Of a stretch of 32,071 nt of DNA, positions 14,602-21,863 are shown one piece after another. Each line of letters begins with the position of its first letter. The first letter of the stretch is position 1. The notes under the pieces were generated by a model. The model made no database searches. It saw nothing but the letters and a program-made list of their open reading frames with translations, and had not been told where the DNA came from. Both the position numbers and the translations under genes were made by a program. The stretch comes from Candidatus Falkowbacteria bacterium RIFOXYC2_FULL_36_12 (GTDB lineage: Bacteria; Patescibacteriota; Patescibacteriia; UBA11705): positions 133,302 through 165,372 of the forward strand of contig MFGJ01000001.1 in NCBI GenBank assembly GCA_001778235.1, given 5' to 3'.

Positions 14602-14847
14602 TTAGTAAAGTTTGCCGATGATCTGAAATACGGTGAGTGTGGCTGACCAATCAATTTCAGCAATATAAATATAGGAAATAAATAAAGCAATAATTGATAA
14701 ACCAATATAGGCAAAAGTAAGAAAATAAGCCCAGAAACTGACAAAACCAAAACGGATAATATGATACAAATTAAAAAAGGTGTAAAACAAAAAAACAGCA
14801 ATAAAGGCAAGGTAAATATACAGGAATAATGAGAGTTGTATTGTCAT
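14602..14847 (-). CDS. Small membrane protein
   Basis: An 81-aa protein that is almost entirely hydrophobic, with three probable transmembrane helices (about 4-24, 34-52, 55-72), ending WSATLTVFQIIGKLY. I recognise no family. It is preferred over another minus-strand frame at 14535-14810 because it starts 29 nt after the ruvB stop and has an even helix-loop-helix pattern. It has no Shine-Dalgarno. The position between ruvB and a PH-domain protein suggests an envelope role rather than recombination. Confidence 0.65.
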   Translation of the reverse strand: MTIQLSLFLYIYLAFIAVFLFYTFFNLYHIIRFGFVSFWAYFLTFAYIGLSIIALFISYIYIAEIDWSATLTVFQIIGKLY

Positions 14848-14876
14848 AAATATAAAGCTCTGTGCTTTCGCCTGGA

Positions 14877-15905
14877 TTAAAGTGATAGGTGGTTAGGTAA
14901 ATCTAGATTTAAATGTTTGTAAGCTCCGCAGGTGACAACTCTACCACGAGGAGTGCGATTGATAAAACCGAGTTGAAGTAGAAATGGTTCAATAACATCT
15001 TCAATAGTATCCATCTCCTCTGAAGTTGAGGCTGAAAGAGTGTTCAAACCGACAGGACCACCATTAAACTTTTCAATAATGGTTAAAAGTATTTTGCGGT
15101 CTATCTCATCGAGTCCCAACTGATCAATCTCAAGCAAATTTAAAGCTGAATTAACAATGTCTGTATTGATTATACCGCCATTTTTCACCTCTGCAAAGTC
15201 TCTAACCCGTTTTAGCAATCTATTAGCAATACGAGGCGTTTTTCGAGCTCTGACAGCTATCTCAAATGAGCACTGGTCTACAAAATTTACATTTAATATT
15301 TGAGCTGATCTTTTTACAATTTGATCAATTTCATCATCCTGATAAAAATCAAGCCGGTATACATTGCCAAAACGATCACGCAGTGGAGCAGAGAGTTTGC
15401 TAAGTTTGGTTGTGGCACCGATAATCGTAAAGTGTGGAAGCTCCAAACGAACCGTGCGGGCAGAAGGCCCTTTACCAATAACAATATCCAAAACAAAATC
15501 TTCCATGGCCGGATATAATATTTCCTCGACGGTTTTGTTCAAACGATGAATCTCATCAATAAATAAAATGTCTCCCGGTTGCATGTTGGTAAGAATAGCG
15601 GCAAGGTCTCCAGATTTTTCAATTGCCGGTCCAGTAGTAACTTTTAAATTTGCCTGCATTTCCTCGGCAATAATATGAGAAAGAGTTGTTTTGCCTAAAC
15701 CCGGGGGCCCATAAAATAAAACATGGTCAATAGGTTCCTGACGATTTTTGGCTGCCTGAAGAAATATTTCTAAATTATTTTTTATTTTATTTTGACCAAC
15801 AAAATCAGTTAACTTTTTGGGGCGCAAAGCTATTTCTATTTTTTTATCTTCAGCAATTTCTTCAGCTGATTTGATTGGTTGTTGATTTATATCAGTATTG
15901 TCCAT
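14877..15905 (-). CDS. ruvB: Holliday junction branch migration helicase RuvB
   Basis: Hexameric AAA+ motor that drives branch migration with RuvA; 342 aa, normal length. Walker A is GPPGLGKT (66-73) and Walker B is ILFIDEIHR (113-121). Sensor 1 is [20 protein letters not shown], and the arginine finger lies in the APLRDRFG segment. The C-terminal winged helix covers about 265-335 ([16 protein letters not shown] ... [12 protein letters not shown]). The ATG at 15905 has no Shine-Dalgarno. ruvA and ruvC are not in the window. Two membrane-protein genes follow it on the same strand. Confidence 0.97.
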   Translation of the reverse strand: MDNTDINQQPIKSAEEIAEDKKIEIALRPKKLTDFVGQNKIKNNLEIFLQAAKNRQEPIDHVLFYGPPGLGKTTLSHIIAEEMQANLKVTTGPAIEKSGDLAAILTNMQPGDILFIDEIHRLNKTVEEILYPAMEDFVLDIVIGKGPSARTVRLELPHFTIIGATTKLSKLSAPLRDRFGNVYRLDFYQDDEIDQIVKRSAQILNVNFVDQCSFEIAVRARKTPRIANRLLKRVRDFAEVKNGGIINTDIVNSALNLLEIDQLGLDEIDRKILLTIIEKFNGGPVGLNTLSASTSEEMDTIEDVIEPFLLQLGFINRTPRGRVVTCGAYKHLNLDLPNHLSL

Positions 15906-16180
15906 GTGAATATTTTAGCATAGATAGGATGAAAGGTGAAAGAGCGAAGATTTAAGATTAAAGATTGAAGATTAAAGATTGGTAGTTGGAAATAGATTGG
16001 GATACAGATACAGTTTTTACAGAATTACAGAGTGAATGAACTGGTACTGAAATATGGTTTCCGCCAGAGGCGGATGCGCCTTTGGCGCAGAAAATATGTG
16101 AGGAATAGATTGTAATAGTGAAATAGTGGTAAAGGAAGATTGTGAAAATTGTGGGAATTTTGTATTAAAAATCAAATATA
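15906..16180. repeat. Intergenic repeat tract with double hairpin
   Basis: No gene is seen. It holds a short run of the AGATTAA heptamer (15948-15980) and two adjacent hairpins, CCGCC AGA GGCGG (16061-16073) and TGCGCC TTT GGCGCA (16075-16089). It also holds the degenerate 'gattgtaatagtgaaatagtg' type text at about 16095-16160. The two GC-rich hairpins stand out in AT-rich surroundings. Confidence 0.6.
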
Positions 16181-16209
16181 TTGACAGTTGTGATAATATT
16201 TGTTATAAT
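16181..16209 (+). promoter_or_regulatory. Perfect consensus promoter of the tRNA-Leu cluster
   Basis: TTGACA at 16181-16186, a 17-nt spacer and TATAAT at 16204-16209; both hexamers match the sigma70 consensus exactly. The expected start is near 16216, 14 nt before the first tRNA-Leu. Confidence 0.8.
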
Positions 16210-16229
16210 AAGATGTCTTTTTAGACAGT

Positions 16230-16310
16230 GCCGGGATGGCGGAATTGGCAGACGCAGGGGACTTAAAATCCCCCTCCAAAAGAGTACGGGTTCGATCCCC
16301 GTTCCCGGCA
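16230..16310 (+). tRNA. tRNA-Leu(UAA), first copy
   Basis: Class II tRNA with acceptor GCCGGGA/TCCCGGC, anticodon stem GGGGA/TCCCC with loop CTTAAAA (anticodon TAA), a long variable arm, T-arm ACGGG-TTCGATC-CCCGT, and discriminator A. CCA is not encoded; the next bases are CAA. Confidence 0.95.
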
Positions 16311-16376
16311 CAAAGTGTCCGAGAAAGAGCTAATCGGGTCAGAACCGCGCAAAGCCAGCAGGGAGCTAAATCCCCT

Positions 16377-16460
16377 GGCCGAGTGGCGGAACTGGTATAC
16401 GCGGTGGGCTTAAACCCCACTGACCTGAAAAGGCTGCGGGTTCGAATCCCGCCTCGGTCA
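16377..16460 (+). tRNA. tRNA-Leu(UAA), second copy
   Basis: Acceptor GGCCGAG/CTCGGTC, anticodon stem GTGGG/CCCAC with loop CTTAAAC (anticodon TAA), variable arm TGACCTGAAAAGGCT, T-loop TTCGAAT, discriminator A. CCA is not encoded. It differs from the first copy at many positions, so it is not a recent duplicate. Confidence 0.93.
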
Positions 16461-16467
16461 CAATGAT

Positions 16468-16498
16468 ACAGGCAACAGTCTTAACCGCTGTTGCCTGT
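16468..16498 (+). other. 11-bp hairpin between tRNA-Leu genes
   Basis: ACAGGCAACAG (16468-16478) pairs perfectly with CTGTTGCCTGT (16488-16498), with a 9-nt loop and no T-run. It begins 8 nt after the second tRNA and ends 5 nt before the third, so it is probably a processing or partial termination element. Confidence 0.65.
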
Positions 16499-16503
16499 CC
16501 TTT

Positions 16504-16586
16504 GCGAGAGTGGCGGAATTGGCAGACGCACTGGATTTAGGTTCCAGCGGGCAACCATGAGGGTTCGAGTCCCTTCTCTCGCACCA
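16504..16586 (+). tRNA. tRNA-Leu(UAG)
   Basis: Acceptor GCGAGAG/CTCTCGC, anticodon stem CTGGA/TCCAG with loop TTTAGGT (anticodon TAG), long variable arm, T-loop TTCGAGT, discriminator A, encoded CCA. It is the last gene of the tRNA-Leu cluster. Confidence 0.95.
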
Positions 16587-16623
16587 AAAAACCCAAGTGT
16601 ACAACTGTACGCGAGGGTTTTTT
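16586..16623 (+). terminator. Terminator of the tRNA-Leu cluster
   Basis: AAAAAACCC (16586-16594) pairs with GGGTTTTTT (16615-16623), enclosing GTGTAC (16597-16602) / GTACGC (16607-16612). The first A of the stem is the final A of the tRNA CCA. Confidence 0.8.
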
Positions 16624-16769
16624 AATAGAAAAAATTGTAAAGATAGTTGAAATAGGGGAATAGGGGTAATTAGGGCAATTTTTGATAGTTTGGTCCATAA
16701 TCCTTTATCAATAGTGATAATTGGAACAAATTATTTATCTTATTCTAGAGAAAAAAGTAGGTAGACATA

Positions 16770-16798
16770 TTGACTTTGTTGCTATTGTATGATATAAT
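16770..16798 (+). promoter_or_regulatory. Promoter of the GC-rich cassette
   Basis: TTGACT at 16770-16775, a 17-nt spacer and TATAAT at 16793-16798, about 49 nt before the first start codon of the cassette. Confidence 0.65.
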
Positions 16799-16846
16799 AT
16801 ATAGTTAATAGTTCATTGAGTAAACGAGTGAAAGGCAACACGCACA

Positions 16847-17041
16847 ATGGAAAAATGCGAATGGTGTGGTAAAGAGACCGATAATCTGGACTGGGAGGTC
16901 TTCGGACCTCACTGTAGAGAAGTATACCTGTGCGTGGAGTGTCGCGATCCGGAGAATATGATCGCGGCCGAAATTGCAGAATTCGGAGATTCCGTGATTC
17001 TGCATATGGAAGATTACGACAAGCTCTTCAACGACGAGTAA
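16847..17041 (+). CDS. Small zinc-ribbon-like protein
   Basis: A 64-aa protein with two CX2C pairs, CEWC at residues 4-7 and CVEC at 29-32, so a single zinc site of the zinc-ribbon type is likely. An acidic C-terminal half (EFGDSVILHMEDYDKLFNDE) follows. No family name can be given. The gene is clearly richer in GC than its surroundings (codons such as GAC, GCG and GTC dominate). The ATG at 16847 has only a distant AAAGG, about 12 nt upstream. Its stop codon overlaps the Shine-Dalgarno of the next gene, so the two are translationally linked. Confidence 0.72.
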   Translation: MEKCEWCGKETDNLDWEVFGPHCREVYLCVECRDPENMIAAEIAEFGDSVILHMEDYDKLFNDE

Positions 17042-17052
17042 AGGAGGCAGGG

Positions 17053-17541
17053 ATGCCGGTTTCGTACGAATCGTTTTCGGGAGAAATGAAGTTGACCCAG
17101 CCCGAGCTCGGAAGGCTCGGGCTCGAGCCCAACGCCCAAATCATGGCGGGGATGTTCGGTGGTGTGTTCCGCGCAGACTTGTCGGACGCGGCGAAGTCCC
17201 AGACCAGGTACGAAAACGGGCGGTTCGTCAGTGATGGCGATCTGCTCGTCGTCGACATGGCGGACTCGATCCACCTGCCTCTGGGGCTCGAGGCTGACGA
17301 GATGCACATGATCACGGCGGAGGACATGCCGTGGGACGAGACCCCATCCGACCGCAAAGCCAGACTCTTCGGAGACTGGATGTCGGCGGACGAGGTCTAC
17401 AAGCCCGAACACCGGATCGAGCAGGATGTGGCGATGATGCTGGCCAACCCGGAGGTCATCTGGACCGACGGTGTCCAGATCCAGCTTCGCAACCCCGCCC
17501 CCAGCCGAGTGATCAAGCGCTCCCGCCGTTCCCGCCGCTGA
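17053..17541 (+). CDS. GC-rich cassette protein, unknown function
   Basis: A 162-aa protein that I do not recognise. It is acidic through the middle (GDLLVVDMADSIHLPLGLEA, then DEMHMITAEDMPWDE) and ends in a very basic tail (SRVIKRSRRSRR) that could bind nucleic acid. There is no signal peptide or membrane helix. ATG 17053 is chosen because a perfect AAGGAGG (17041-17047) lies 5 nt upstream and overlaps the stop of the zinc-ribbon gene. The GC-rich DNA also opens long frames on the minus strand (17014-17556), but those have no ribosome binding site or operon partner. Base composition near 60% GC in a roughly one-third-GC genome suggests horizontal acquisition. Confidence 0.68.
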   Translation: MPVSYESFSGEMKLTQPELGRLGLEPNAQIMAGMFGGVFRADLSDAAKSQTRYENGRFVSDGDLLVVDMADSIHLPLGLEADEMHMITAEDMPWDETPSDRKARLFGDWMSADEVYKPEHRIEQDVAMMLANPEVIWTDGVQIQLRNPAPSRVIKRSRRSRR

Positions 17542-17593
17542 CCAGCCGACCGACACCTACAAGTCCAAAAAATTCAAACAAGCCAATGCGCAG

Positions 17594-17620
17594 ACTTCAC
17601 TAAACATCAGTGAAGTTTTT
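17594..17620 (+). terminator. Terminator of the GC-rich cassette
   Basis: ACTTCACT (17594-17601) pairs with AGTGAAGT (17609-17616), followed by TTTT. Confidence 0.75.
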
Positions 17621-17650
17621 GCTTTTAAACAGGGTAAAAAAACAATACAG

Positions 17651-17675
17651 CCACCATCTAATAATTAGGTGGGGG
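17651..17675 (-). terminator. Probable terminator of the MFS/spermidine-synthase gene
   Basis: A CCACC...GGTGG stem enclosing CTAAT/ATTAG at about 17653-17674. On the minus strand it is followed, after a short gap, by TTGTTTTTTT. It lies about 55 nt past the stop of the minus-strand gene. Confidence 0.45.
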
Positions 17676-17728
17676 ATTTGTTTTTAGTTAAGTAAAATAT
17701 CCTATACTATTAACAATCCAATAACCTC

Positions 17729-19774
17729 TTATTTAATATAACTAATAATATTACTATAGTTATCTGTCCAAATTTTATATTTTTTTATTTTATTAATTTC
17801 CTCACTTGAAAGGCTTTGCTGTCCAATACTAGCCATAAAATTTACATTTTTTGTGGCAATTACCCAAACAGATTTAGATACTTTTTGGGTTTTATCTTCA
17901 TTGTTAGTTATTGGATAAATATTATATCCTTTGTTTAATCCTAAATTACCAACAACTGGTAATAAATCTAGATAAATATTTGAGATGTGAAAAATGATAA
18001 AACCATTTGACTTTATTCTTGTGTCATAAATATCAAAGGCCTCTTTTGTCAATAAATGTATAGGGATACTATCACCACTAAATGCGTCTACAACCAAAAC
18101 ATCAAATAAAATATTTTCATTTTTCGTCAGATTAAGCCTTGCATCGCCTAAAATTATATCATAATTTAGATCTACATTTTTTAAATTATAAAAATAGTTT
18201 TTTGCAATTTTTTCAACCTCTGGATTTATTTCATATATTCTAAAATAATCATTTGGATAATTGTAATTTAGCAAAGTTCCAACACCTAACCCCACCAAAC
18301 ATATTTTTCTATTTTTTACTTTATAATTATCTAATATTAAACCAACGGCTGATTCACTTGAGTAGTAAGTAGTCCCCCTATCTTGTTCATCTTGGTCTAA
18401 AAACTGTAAACCATGAACAATTGAACCATTGACTAAATAACGATATTTTCTATCAGTGTTTTCGACATAGCCCTCCTTAACAGCAAGCGTACCGTAAAAA
18501 CCTCTACTTAAATATAAACTGGTATCAAACTCTTTATATAAATCTCGACAAAATATCATAACAAAAACAAAAGGGAGAATAAGTAACAAAAAGTAAAATG
18601 GGGAAATTACTTTTTTATTATTAAAAAAAACATTTTCCTTGTAATAAAAATATAAAAGTATTATCAGAAATAAGACAAGAAACACATGGAGTTCATAGGA
18701 AATAGGTAAAATTTTAGGTAAAATAATTCCACCCGAAACACCACCGATTGCTCCACCACCGGCTAAAAACAGATAAAAATAACTTAGATTTTCTGACCCT
18801 GGACGATTATTATATAGTTCTATATGCCCAACCAGACAAAAAATGAAAAGGTAAATATTTAAAATTATTAACTGGATGTAAAGATTCAAATTGACCTTAT
18901 TTTCAAAATAAAAAAATACGGCTATTGCGGAAATGATAAATAAAATCATATAAACCAACCTATTGTAATATATTTGATATTTACTAAAAGCAATTACATA
19001 GGTCAGTAAAAAAATTAACAACGGTAACACCCACAGCAATGGCATTGGGGCAATGTTTGTTGTTATTTCATGTGTGACCGCCAACAGCATAACAGTGGTG
19101 AAAACAGGAAAAATAAACCACACTATTTTTTGTTTTAATTTTATATTTTTTATTAAAGAGACTTTTATTTTTGCTTCAGGCAAATTATAACGGTTATTTT
19201 TCGAAACATGGTAAAAAAGGTAACTATATATAAAAATAAATATTAAAAATAAAAAAGACCAAATTATGGCCTGACTATTTATATCAAAATATTTTTCAAA
19301 CAATAACGGATAACTCAATAAACCTAATATTGACCCAATATTTGAAACAGAATAAAGAAAATAAGGTGATTCTTTTTTATTTCGTGTAAAAAACAAATAT
19401 TGTACAAGTGGACTGGCAGAAGAAATTATTATAAAAGGTAAACCAATGGTTATTATCAGAATAAACAATAAAATAAATTCCGGATAAATCGACAACTTAT
19501 CCTGCCAATAAATACTCGGAATAATTGGGATTGAAAAAACCGATAAAACAAGAAGGATTGAATTTATTTTGAATTGTTTTAATATTGAATATTTTTTTAT
19601 TAAAATATGTGAATATAAATAACCTAAAAATAAAAAAAATTGAAAAAACATTAGTGAAATAACCCAAACAAAAGAAACACCGCCAAACCAAGGTAGTAAA
19701 TATTTACTGATTAATGGTTGAATAAAGAAAACTAAAAATGAACTGGTAAAAATTAGTATTATATATATAAACAT
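17729..19774 (-). CDS. Fused MFS-like/spermidine-synthase-like membrane protein
   Basis: A 681-aa two-part protein. Residues 1 to about 400 contain around a dozen hydrophobic helices, starting with FLVFFIQPLISKYLLPWFGG, the usual opening of this fused family. Residues about 440-670 form a Rossmann-type methyltransferase/aminopropyltransferase fold, with the nucleotide loop VGLGVGTLLNY, an acidic strand end IYEINPEVE, ILGDARLNL, and FDVLVVDAFSGDSIP. The soluble part resembles spermidine synthase, but activity is uncertain because family members often lack a known substrate. The membrane part may transport the product or just anchor the enzyme. Start ATG 19774 has no Shine-Dalgarno. It is a single gene between the GC-rich cassette and tRNA-Gly. 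Confidence 0.85.
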   Translation of the reverse strand: MFIYIILIFTSSFLVFFIQPLISKYLLPWFGGVSFVWVISLMFFQFFLFLGYLYSHILIKKYSILKQFKINSILLVLSVFSIPIIPSIYWQDKLSIYPEFILLFILIITIGLPFIIISSASPLVQYLFFTRNKKESPYFLYSVSNIGSILGLLSYPLLFEKYFDINSQAIIWSFLFLIFIFIYSYLFYHVSKNNRYNLPEAKIKVSLIKNIKLKQKIVWFIFPVFTTVMLLAVTHEITTNIAPMPLLWVLPLLIFLLTYVIAFSKYQIYYNRLVYMILFIISAIAVFFYFENKVNLNLYIQLIILNIYLFIFCLVGHIELYNNRPGSENLSYFYLFLAGGGAIGGVSGGIILPKILPISYELHVFLVLFLIILLYFYYKENVFFNNKKVISPFYFLLLILPFVFVMIFCRDLYKEFDTSLYLSRGFYGTLAVKEGYVENTDRKYRYLVNGSIVHGLQFLDQDEQDRGTTYYSSESAVGLILDNYKVKNRKICLVGLGVGTLLNYNYPNDYFRIYEINPEVEKIAKNYFYNLKNVDLNYDIILGDARLNLTKNENILFDVLVVDAFSGDSIPIHLLTKEAFDIYDTRIKSNGFIIFHISNIYLDLLPVVGNLGLNKGYNIYPITNNEDKTQKVSKSVWVIATKNVNFMASIGQQSLSSEEINKIKKYKIWTDNYSNIISYIK

Positions 19775-19834
19775 ATTGACTTGGTAATTATATCATAATC
19801 AATTTTCAAGATATATTTTGAAGCACTTTGAATG

Positions 19835-19862
19835 TTGACTTTTCTGTGAATTTTGTTATAAT
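19835..19862 (+). promoter_or_regulatory. Promoter of the tRNA-Gly/tRNA-Leu unit
   Basis: TTGACT at 19835-19840, a 16-nt spacer and TATAAT at 19857-19862, about 30 nt upstream of tRNA-Gly. Confidence 0.6.
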
Positions 19863-19892
19863 CATCCCAGTAGTTTATCAAAATAATATTTT

Positions 19893-19965
<73 letters not shown>

Positions 19966-19968
<3 letters not shown>

Positions 19969-20003
19969 ACCTTCGCTCTTACTTCGTAGAGCTTCGGTTG
20001 GCA
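19966..20003 (+). repeat. tRNA-adjacent hairpin repeat, copy 1
   Basis: A 38-nt element starting at the CCA of tRNA-Gly. CCAACC (19966-19971) pairs with GGTTGG (19996-20001), and the interior contains CTCTTACTTCGTAGAG with its own CTCT/AGAG stem. It is identical to 20123-20160. Confidence 0.85.
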
Positions 20004-20037
20004 GGATTATTTTCAATAAACAATACATTTTATTCAG

Positions 20038-20125
20038 GGGCGAGTGGCGGAATTGGTAGACGCGCTGGACTTAAAATCCAGTGACTGAATAAGTCGTGCG
20101 GGTTCAATTCCCGCCTTGCCCACCA
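20038..20125 (+). tRNA. tRNA-Leu(UAA), third copy in the window
   Basis: Acceptor GGGCGAG/CTTGCCC, anticodon stem CTGGA/TCCAG with loop CTTAAAA (anticodon TAA), long variable arm, T-arm GCGGG-TTCAATT-CCCGC, discriminator A, encoded CCA; 88 nt. It carries CCA, unlike the two UAA copies at 16.2-16.5 kb. Confidence 0.95.
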
Positions 20126-20160
20126 ACCTTCGCTCTTACTTCGTAGAGCTTCGGTTGGCA
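20123..20160 (+). repeat. tRNA-adjacent hairpin repeat, copy 2
   Basis: Exact copy of 19966-20003, again starting at the CCA of a tRNA (tRNA-Leu). CCAACC at 20123-20128 pairs with GGTTGG at 20153-20158. Confidence 0.85.
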
Positions 20161-20161
20161 A

Positions 20162-20332
20162 GCCAGCTAATTCTATTGTAAAGTTCGGCTGGCAGGCCAG
20201 CTAATTCTATTGTAAAGTTCGGCTGGCAGGCCAGCTAATTCTGTTGTAAAGTTCGGCTGGCAGGCCAGCTAATTCTGTCGTAGAGCTTCGGCTGGCAGGC
20301 CAGCTAATTCTGTTGTAAAATTCGGCTGGCAG
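20162..20332 (+). repeat. Five-unit tandem hairpin array (34-35 nt period)
   Basis: Units begin at 20162, 20196, 20230, 20264 and 20299, and a partial sixth starts at 20333. Each unit starts GCCAGCTAATTCT and ends TTCGGCTGGCAG, so GCCAGC pairs with GCTGGC inside every unit. Unit four contains CGTAGAGCTTCGGCTGGCA, nearly the same as the end of the tRNA-adjacent hairpin (CGTAGAGCTTCGGTTGGCA), which links the two families. There are no spacers between units, so it is not a CRISPR array. Confidence 0.9.
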
Positions 20333-20371
20333 GCCAAAATTAAAGATTTGTCCGAGATAATAATTTTGGGA

Positions 20372-20407
20372 AAACAAAAGCACTGAAATTAATTCAGTGT
20401 TTTTGTT
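20372..20407. terminator. Bidirectional terminator (tRNA unit / dnaN)
   Basis: CACTGAA (20381-20387) pairs with TTCAGTG (20393-20399), with an A-rich flank before and TTTTT after. It ends the plus-strand tRNA/hairpin transcript and the minus-strand dnaN transcript. Confidence 0.75.
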
Positions 20408-20415
20408 TATGACTA

Positions 20416-21543
20416 TTATTGTTTAATCGGCATTATAATATAAAGATAACTTTTATCATCCTTTGGACGAATAAGGCAGGGAATATTATTATCAATTAAA
20501 CTAATTTCCACTTCAGAGGCATCAACACTATTCAACCCGTCTAGAATAAAACGATAATTTAAGGTTGTATTATTTTTTTCACCGGTCATAACTGACTCAA
20601 CCTCTGAAACACTTTCACCAACCTGAATATTGTTGGAAGAAATAACAATACTATTATTGGCTGGTAAAAATTCTAAATTTATATCAAAAATCCCAATCTT
20701 TGAGAAAAGTGCTGTGGTTTTTATAACTTTGACAAGCTCTGAAGTGCTGACAATGGCATTGGTCTTTGATTCAACAGGGATAATTTGTTTATAATCAGGA
20801 TAATTGCCCTCAACTAAACGAGAAATTATCTCAATACCATTGATAGAAAACAATATCTGGTTTTCTGAAAGGTAAATATCCATTGTTTCGGCTGATTCAG
20901 CCCCATCTTTTATCAGGCCCAATATTCTTAATACTTCTTGAAGCGTTTTGACTGGCGCAATTACAGCTTTTTGCTCGCCATTACTCTCGATCTTCAATGT
21001 TTTTTCGGCTAAACGATAACTATCAGTACCAACAAGAGTTAAATTCCCAGGCTGTCCATTGAAATTCATAAAAACGCCACTTATTTCTGGCCTGGTTTCA
21101 TTATTTGACACAGAAAATATGACTTGTGAAATAGCATTTTTCAAATCTTTAATATTTATCTTGATTGGGTTATTTTTTTCAATTTCTGGAATCACAGGAA
21201 AATCCTCTGAAACAATGCCTTTTATTCTAGTATTATTATTTTTGCATTTTATATTAAGAAAATCATCTTTTAGTAATTCGATGTCAACATTATCATTTGG
21301 CAATAAACTAACATAATCTGCTAATAATTTTGAATCAACTGTAAATACACCTTCTTGATCAATTTTTCCTCGAACAACAGCACTTATACCTATTTCAAGG
21401 TTGGTGGTAGATAATTTTAAGGTTTCATTTTTTGCTTCAAGTAATATATTATTCAAAATTGGTAAATTAACATTTTTATTGGCTAAATGTCCTGTAACCA
21501 TCAAACCTTGGTTTAGGTTTTCTTTCGTGCATGTAACTTTCAT
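20416..21543 (-). CDS. dnaN: DNA polymerase III beta subunit (sliding clamp)
   Basis: Ring-forming processivity factor, 375 aa, the usual length with three clamp domains. Recognisable parts include the N-terminal MKVTCTKENLNQGLMV, then LPILNNILLEAKNETLKLSTTNLEIGIS in two parts, and the interdomain FPVIPEIEKN. Also present are the DSYRLAEK motif, GNYPDYKQIIP, and the C-terminal IMPIKQ expected of a clamp (usual ending ...MPMRL-like). It lies downstream of dnaA on the same strand across a 320-nt AT-rich gap. The ATG at 21543 has no Shine-Dalgarno. Confidence 0.95.
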   Translation of the reverse strand: MKVTCTKENLNQGLMVTGHLANKNVNLPILNNILLEAKNETLKLSTTNLEIGISAVVRGKIDQEGVFTVDSKLLADYVSLLPNDNVDIELLKDDFLNIKCKNNNTRIKGIVSEDFPVIPEIEKNNPIKINIKDLKNAISQVIFSVSNNETRPEISGVFMNFNGQPGNLTLVGTDSYRLAEKTLKIESNGEQKAVIAPVKTLQEVLRILGLIKDGAESAETMDIYLSENQILFSINGIEIISRLVEGNYPDYKQIIPVESKTNAIVSTSELVKVIKTTALFSKIGIFDINLEFLPANNSIVISSNNIQVGESVSEVESVMTGEKNNTTLNYRFILDGLNSVDASEVEISLIDNNIPCLIRPKDDKSYLYIIMPIKQ

Positions 21544-21863
21544 ATTAAAAGATTTAAATTAATAGTAGAGTATGTTTGAATTTTTTATTTAATTAGATGT
21601 TTTATATTATATTGATTTATATATATATAATAAATAATCGTAATAATAAGGCTGTGAATATCTGGGATAAGTCAATTTATAATTATAAATAAGCAAAATA
21701 CTTTTTCACAGATCTGGTGATAAAGATATGAATATCCAGTTGATAGAAGTGTTGATAAGTACAAAAAACGATAGAGGGGGTACTTTATACACTTTTGACT
21801 GTTGTTTATTAACAAATTTGTAAACCTTTAATTAACATTTTGTAAACAGATATTAACAATGTA
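21544..21863. other. AT-rich dnaA-dnaN gap, possible origin region
   Basis: No gene is seen. It contains runs such as TATATATATATAATAAATAA (about 21619-21638). One DnaA-box-like sequence on the plus strand, TGTTGATAA at 21750-21758, has one mismatch to TGTGGATAA. Weaker ones are near 21671 and 21714. Position between dnaA and dnaN is a frequent oriC site in bacteria, but the boxes are poor. Confidence 0.35.

Noticed and set aside
14535-14810. Alternative 91-aa minus-strand frame
   Set aside because: It overlaps the better-placed 81-aa membrane protein at 14602-14847 and runs into the heptamer repeat tract.
16172-16466. Frames on both strands over the tRNA-Leu genes (for example MAELADAGDLKSPSKRVRVR)
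   Set aside because: They are translations of tRNA-Leu sequences, not proteins.
17014-17556. 180-aa minus-strand frame in the GC-rich cassette
   Set aside because: GC-rich DNA opens frames by chance. It lacks a ribosome binding site, whereas the plus-strand gene has a perfect AAGGAGG and an operon partner.
20162-20332. CRISPR array
   Set aside because: The repeat units are directly adjacent, without unique spacers, and no cas genes are present.
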